In this document: positions 58,780-64,000 of the stretch, one piece after another
How positions within the stretch are numbered: the stretch's first letter is position 1
How the letters are laid out: every line of letters begins with the position of its first letter
Source of the DNA: Chaenocephalus aceratus
Lineage: Eukaryota > Chordata > Actinopteri > Perciformes > Channichthyidae
NCBI GenBank assembly: GCA_023974075.1
Contig: JAMFTG010000731.1
Location: forward strand, 1 to 64,000
DNA length: 64,000 nt
Direction: 5' to 3'
Position numbers and translations under genes: made by a program
Notes under the pieces: generated by a model
Databases searched by the model: none
Told to the model about the DNA's origin: nothing
Seen by the model: only the letters and a program-made list of their open reading frames with translations

Positions 58780-59860
58780 CAGCCGCGAGGCTATGCTAGA
58801 GCTACAATGCGATCGGCCTCCTACGAATACACCAAGCCATCTGTGCTCTTCGTTATTGGATGAAATCCCTCGGGAGCCGCTTAGAAACACCAGGAAAAAG
58901 AGACGAGGAAGGAGGGGAGGCGTTCAGAATACGGCGGAGATTCAGCCGGCCACCACTTCCATCCATCATTCTCACAAACCTGCGCTCATTGAGCAACAAC
59001 GTGGACACACTAAGGACATACACAAGGTACTGTCATGAAAAAAATACAATCTACGATGCCTGAAGTACCCGGATTCACCCTTGTTCGAGAAGACAGGGAT
59101 GCGAACTCGGGGAAAACCAGAGGAGGCGGTATTTGTGTGTATATTAATGACCTGTGGTGCCGATCATACTCAGTAAAATGTAAAACCTGCAATCCCGACG
59201 TAGAAATTCTCGGCATGACGTTAAGACCCTTTTATCTGCCTGGAGAATTCGGGTGTATTTTACAGTTTGTTGTTTACGTGCCTCCCAGCGGCAAAGGACA
59301 CTGTGTTCACGAGCTGCAACTCAGCCGCCCCGATGCACCGGCAATAGTGCTCGGGACATGAAGCAATGTCGCCTGGAGACTGTTACCTGGGTTCCAGCAG
59401 TGTGTTAGGGATCACAGCAGGAAAGACACTATCCTGGACAAATGCTTTGTTAATGATAAAGGAGCCTATGTGTCTAAATACAGACACCAATACTGAACTC
59501 TGATCATAATGTTGTGAATATGATACCAGTGTATAAGACCAAACTCAAGGGAACCAGAAAAGAAAGTAATAAGGACATGGACAAATGAAAGTAGGGAGCA
59601 GTTGAAAGCTTGTTTTGATTGGACAGATTGGGAAATTTTTCAGGAAGGTTCACCAGATGAAATAACTACTGTTACCAAAGACTATATTAACTTCTGTGTT
59701 CCCACTAAAGAAATACAAATCTATCCAAGTAATAAATCATATGTGACTAAGGACATTACAATAAGTTATAAAAACCAGGAAAATAGCTTTCAAAAACAAA
59801 GACTATGGAGCACTTGAACAGACAGAGAGAGAACTGAAAGTCAAATTGAGGGAATCAAAA
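58780..59860 (+). pseudogene. LINE ORF2 start: endonuclease and linker (CR1/L2/Rex1 group)
   Basis: Broken frames give a basic start (RKKRRGRRGG) and then LPSIILTNLRSLSNNVDTLR. After a stop they give VPGFTLVREDRDANSGKTRG, GGICVYINDLWC, VEILGMTLRPFYLP and VVYVPPSGKG, the first half of an AP-type endonuclease. From 59590 KACFDWTDWEIFQEG and YPSNKSYVTKDI are the linker before reverse transcriptase. Several stops and shifts show decay, and the catalytic GDFN block is not seen in this part. Confidence 0.75.
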
Positions 59861-60199
59861 CACACCGAGAGCTTTTGGGAAATGCTTTTAAAGCCAAAGA
59901 CCCCAAAAAAGTGTGGGACACCATGCTCTGGTTCATATCATCACTAAACATTTAGATAAACGCCACACCTATGCAAGAGCCCTCTTCCTAGACTTCTCAG
60001 CAGCAACACAATACAAGCAGACATCTTGGTGTAAAAAATGGCCAAAATGGAGGTAAATCCATACCTGATTTACTGGTATGCCGCTTTCCTCACCAGTAGA
60101 GAGCAACGTGACCAAACCCTGTCAACCCAACCAATGTAGGGCCCCCCAGGGCTGCGGGAGTTCAGCTGTGCTCTCAGCTTCTTTTAGCTTCTTTTGATG

Positions 60200-60769
60200 A
60201 CTTTACTGAACTGCTGTCTATAGTGTGTTTTGACTTTGGCCGTCTAGTCATTGTTGGTGATTTTAATATCCATGTTGACAACCCCCAGGACAGAGGGCTA
60301 AATAACTGTTTTGTGTTCTTGATAGCTATGGTGGGGACCCTCTCATGACATCCAACTATAGGCCCATCAGTATCTTACCCATAGTATCCAAGGTATTTGA
60401 GAAATTGATTGCCAAACAAATCAATCATCTCAACAACAGCTCCTTTCCACTGCATCCAATGTAATTTGGATTCAGGGCTAATCACTCAACAGAAACAGCA
60501 ACATGCTTCTTCGTGGAGAAAGTTAAGGCATCAATGGACAGGGCAGGGGTTGTGGGGGCCGTGTTCCTTGACTTACGGAAAGCTTTTGACACTGTTAATC
60601 ACAACATCTTATTGCAAAAAATCCATCCATCTTCTCCCGCTTATCCGGGTGTAGCAGTTCCAGCAGAGAGCCCCAAACTTTCCAAACTTTCTTTTCCCTG
60701 CAAAAAATACTCAACTTAAATGTTTCTATAGAATTCACCAACCTCTTTAATTCCTATCTTTCATCTTTC
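60200..60769 (+). pseudogene. L2-like LINE with EN-RT internal deletion
   Basis: The endonuclease block RLVIVGDFNIHVDNPQ (about 60235-60285) is followed within 70 bases by the RT block RPISILPIVSKVFEKL. Then come GVVGAVFLDLRKAFDTVNHN and ILLQK, and after an inserted Rex3 tail ILNLNVSIEFTNLFNSYL. Most of the endonuclease and linker is absent. The same junction occurs in the minus-strand copy at the window end. A frameshift at about 60290-60440 breaks this copy. Confidence 0.8.
60623..60698 (-). mobile_element. Very short 5'-truncated Rex3 copy
   Basis: The sequence ccatccatcttctcccgctt to ccaaactttcttttcc is the complement of the Rex3 3' end (compare 40503-40580), with one internal deletion. 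TGCAAAAAAT flanks it on both sides (60613-60622 and 60699-60708). Removing it restores continuous RT sequence of the host LINE. Confidence 0.88.
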
Positions 60770-61552
60770 AAATAGATATACTTTATTTAAATAATGATTT
60801 ATCTTAAACTGGGAAATGATTGTGTCCCAGCGGAAGTGTTTTCAGGCATTACACGAGTTAAACATATTTAAAAGATGCAATAAGATAATAAAAATGAAGC
60901 ATTAGCAGCAAGTATACACACAGGACACATATCACTAGAGTATCTAAAGAATACACAATATACAGAAAATACTGTATACATGGAGTACATTAAACAGTCT
61001 CACTAGCTAATGTTTGCTTTCTGTGTTAACTTAGTGATAGTTTCACACGGATAGCGTTATAACCGTGGTTCAAACATCCATTAATGTCACTTTCTATGTG
61101 AATAAAGTCATTTTAATGAAATAAAAGTGAACTAACTGTGAGCTGTAAGTTAGAATGTAAGTTGCTACACAGATTATGATGAATTATATCTAAATATTTG
61201 TATTATATTAATAATAATGTACACAGAAAACCAAGTTGTTATCGTAATGGTTAAAGTATGCATGTAACGTTAATAACTATCTGACCTTTCTATCATGTTC
61301 TCCTCTGCTTAGCATCACATGGACCAAATGGATCCATTTGGACCATGTTTACGTCACAGCAGCAGAGATGAGACAAGGCACTGCACGTGGTGTGATAAAA
61401 CACTACATGGAAGCATCTAGAAATAGAACTTATCATTGAATAAACTCTTTGAATTCCTCCTCTTCACTGCTGACAGTTTATGATGAATTATATCTAAATA
61501 TTTGTATTATATTAATAATGAAGCAGCTCTGTGGTCTTCATCAGGACAGCTG

Positions 61553-61594
61553 ATGAGCAGCATGGAGGAGAAGAAGGAGGCCCCTGGAGCTCAG
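61553..61594 (+). CDS. First coding exon of a further zinc-finger gene copy
   Basis: Same 14 codons (MSSMEEKKEAPGAQ) and donor as 21473-21514, phase 0. The finger exon it would join must lie beyond 64000 or is lost. Downstream are the minisatellite and a minus-strand LINE. It may be a start without a gene. Confidence 0.5.
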
Positions 61595-62246
61595 GTCAGT
61601 GTGCACTTCATCACAAGATATTCCTAATTCCAGCGTTTCCGCCAGGCGGGCGTCTTGCCTTCATTTGACGCCCTTATTCAGCTCGGAGCGCCATCTACTA
61701 GGGGTGTGACGCAGGGCTCGACATTAAGGACTGCCCGATGGCCCGGGCCGTCTAGTATCTAGCTCGGGCAAGGAAGCCTCACCTGCTGGGTGCCCGATCG
61801 GGCAATCTATCATGCCAGTATCATGCAGCTCGCGGATCCAGTAATGAGGGACCCGACAGTGAAACTAAACATATCTATAACTAGTTACGGTATTTTGAGA
61901 GGTCATTAAAATAGCTACGTGTGATATCCTAACCTGAAGTGTGTGTTTTGTCCACTCACCGCTGCAGCTGATCTCTCTCTCCCGTCAGATCAGACTTCAC
62001 TCGCGTTTATGTCCATATCGATCAGATGCAGCTAGTTCTAGCTAATGATAGACTACCTGCTTATTAAAAGACACCTGAACAATAAGTGTCGCTATGCAAC
62101 CGGGTGAGGCCACAAAGTATAGCGCAGCATTATGCATGTGTTTACATGCCCACCGGAACCCCGAGGCATTACCAACAGATCAACGCACAATCAACCCGTC
62201 CAGGACATCTCTTTCTCCACATTACGTGTTAGACATTAGAGTTGAC

Positions 62247-62834
62247 TATTCTTGTCTGTCACATCCTCTTCTTGTCTGTCACATCCTCTTCTTGTCTGTC
62301 ACATACTCTTCTTGTCTGTCACATACTCTTCTTGTCTGTCACATCCTCTTCATGTGTGTCACATCCTCTTCTTGTCTGTCACATACTCTTCTTGTCCGTC
62401 ACATACTCTTCTTGTCTGTCACATCCTCTTCTTGTCTGTCACATACTCTTCATGTGTGTCACATACTCTTCTTGTCTGTCACATCCTCTTCTTGTTTGTC
62501 ACATACTCTTCTTGTCTGTCACATCCTCTTCTTGTTTGTCACATACTCTTCTTGTCTGTCACATACTCTTCATGTGTGTCACATACTCTTCTTGTCTGTC
62601 ACATCCTCTTCATGTGTGTCACATACTCTTCTTGTCTGTCACATCCTCTTCTTGTTTGTCACATACTCTTCTTGTCTGTCACATACTCTTCTTGTCTGTC
62701 ACATCCTCTTCTTGTTTGTCACATACTCTTCTTGTCTGTCACATCCTCTTCTTGTCTGTCACATCCTCTTCTTGTCTGTCACATACTCTTCTTGTCTGTC
62801 ACATCCTCTTTTTGTGTGTCACATACTCTTCTTG
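62247..62834 (+). repeat. 20-bp minisatellite, about 29 copies
   Basis: Same unit as 22157-22595, with extra variants (catgtgtgtc, cttgtttgtc) arranged in higher-order blocks. Open in all three forward frames for the same reason. Confidence 0.97.
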
Positions 62835-63064
62835 ATGTCATTGAAGACCTTTACACGGTGGACTTTAGGACTTTTTTTTTTTGATAATAAATACAAAATG
62901 TATGGGATGCGTGGAATGAAAGACAGCCTGGCTGAATGCGCTCTTCCTAAATGGGATGGTGCGTCTCCCCTAGCCGCACCTCGAGTAGCCCTGGTTGAGG
63001 TGGGCTTTAGGCTGATGCAGCCAGAGGAGGAGGAGCCAACCCACGAGTGGTCTTATAAACTAAG
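62835..63064. other. Non-coding
   Basis: No gene recognised between the minisatellite and the LINE. Confidence 0.4.
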
Positions 63065-64000
63065 CAGATGTTTTTTGTAAACCATGAGATTTCCCCAGCT
63101 GAACAGATTATACTTTTTAACAATGTGACAATGATGATACCGGAATGGCTTTGTGTCTCGTGTTCTGAGTGCTTGTTTATACAGTGATTCCAGTGGCCTT
63201 AGAGCTGCAGAGTGAGCATCAGACCAGCTGATCAGACAGTAGTAGATGTGGGAGAGGACCATGGAGTGAAGGTATAGCTTAGCTGCTGCAGATGATAGCA
63301 AGTTTCTAATGTATCTGTAATTTCACAGATTGAACTTTACTTTATTGCAGACCTTTTTGATATGGGTTTTAAATTGAGGTTTGTGTCAATATGTACTCCT
63401 CAGTACTTGTACTCCGAGACAACCTGAAGTCTCCTTCCAGAAAAGAAAACATCTTGCTCTGTTATAATGCTGTGGCCCTTGGAGAAGAACATACACACTG
63501 TCTTTGAGACATTTGGTTGCAAACAATTATTGTTAAGCCAGGATGTAATATTCTCCAACACATCAGTGACCTTGGTAGCAGCCTCTTCTGCGGTTCTGCC
63601 ATGAGTAAAAACAACTGTATCATCAGCATACATTAATACATCACATTCTCACACACAGAAGGCAGATCATGTATGTACATACTAAACAGGATTGGGCCCA
63701 ATACAGAGCCCTGTGGTACTCCAGTTGACAAACACTAGACTTATGGTTCTCAATTTGAACACAAGGAGCTGTTGTTGAGATGATTGATGATTTGTTTGGC
63801 AATCAATTTCTCAAATACCTTGGATGCTATGGGTAAGATACTGATGGGCCTATAGTTGGATGTCATGAGAGGGTCCCCACCATAGCTATCAAGAACACAA
63901 AACCGTTCTTTAGCCCCTCTGCCCTGGGGGTTGTCAACATGGATGTTAAAATCACCAACAATGACTAGACGGTCAAAGTCAAAACACACTATAGACAGCA
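63065..64000 (-). pseudogene. L2-like LINE, minus strand, runs off the window
   Basis: From the window end inward it reads RLVIVGDFNIHVDNPQGRGA, KERFCVLDSYGGDPLMTSNY and RPISILPIASKVFEKLIAKQ in one open frame (to 63750). The endonuclease core is therefore joined in frame to the start of reverse transcriptase. After another gap come VPQGSVLGPILFSMYIHDLP, the catalytic MYADDTVVFTHG (63633) and WLNNNCLQPNVSKTVCMFFS. The C-terminal part LYLHSMVLSHIYYCLISWSD ends by 63065. Central RT parts are deleted and frames broken. Confidence 0.82.

Larger units (their letters stand above)
60770..62834 (+). repeat. Segmental duplication, copy 2
   Basis: Second copy of 20994-22595, same strand, 39.8 kb downstream. 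It begins inside LINE sequence. It contains an extra block at 61216-61519 bounded by 42-bp direct repeats (61174-61215 and 61478-61519). Confidence 0.95.

Overview
The window is vertebrate, most probably teleost, nuclear DNA. The reasons are a Rex3-type LINE with a GATG-repeat tail, CR1/L2/Rex1-group LINEs, BEL/Pao and PIF/Harbinger elements, many TTAA-flanked MITEs, long CA/TG microsatellites, spliced genes with GT/AG borders, and tandem C2H2 zinc-finger exons of the fish type. There are no operons, and most long reading frames belong to transposable elements. I cannot name the species.

Layout. 1-9.7 kb: a BEL/Pao LTR element (420-6303) with both LTRs and a 6-bp target duplication but no reverse-transcriptase core, then MITE debris. 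9.77-12.34 kb: one uninterrupted 855-codon frame for a long coiled-coil protein built of about ten repeats. 13-18.4 kb: simple repeats, a possible solo LTR and a second, 5'-truncated BEL/Pao copy on the minus strand. 18.4-26.5 kb: LINE and hAT fragments, then a zinc-finger gene (A) with a candidate leader exon, a 14-codon first coding exon and a six-finger exon. Its intron holds a 20-bp minisatellite and a large nested palindrome. 27.87-33.49 kb: a DNA transposon carcass with a THAP exon and a SWIM/YqaJ-nuclease frame. 35.6-44.6 kb: zinc-finger exons B (minus) and C (plus), a nearly full Rex3, a second LINE and an isolated exon that reads as magi3. 44.7-48.4 kb: a hAT, a possible solo LTR and small elements. 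48.54-52.77 kb: a structurally complete Harbinger transposon with two convergent spliced genes. 53.7-60.8 kb: LINE fragments, zinc-finger exon D (minus) and a piggyBac-like MITE. 60.8-64 kb: a second copy of the gene A 5' region and an L2-like LINE on the minus strand.

How it fits together. The four zinc-finger exons are copies of one duplicon in alternating orientation. Shared and private insertions order the duplications: A and B share a hAT end, and C and D share a TTAA MITE. The Harbinger pair (Myb/trihelix-like DNA-binding protein plus DDE transposase) is the only apparently complete mobile system, and its unoccupied target is preserved 14.5 kb away. The likely host genes are the coiled-coil frame, the zinc-finger exons and the magi3 exon. 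The magi3 exon raises the possibility that much of the window is intron of that gene.
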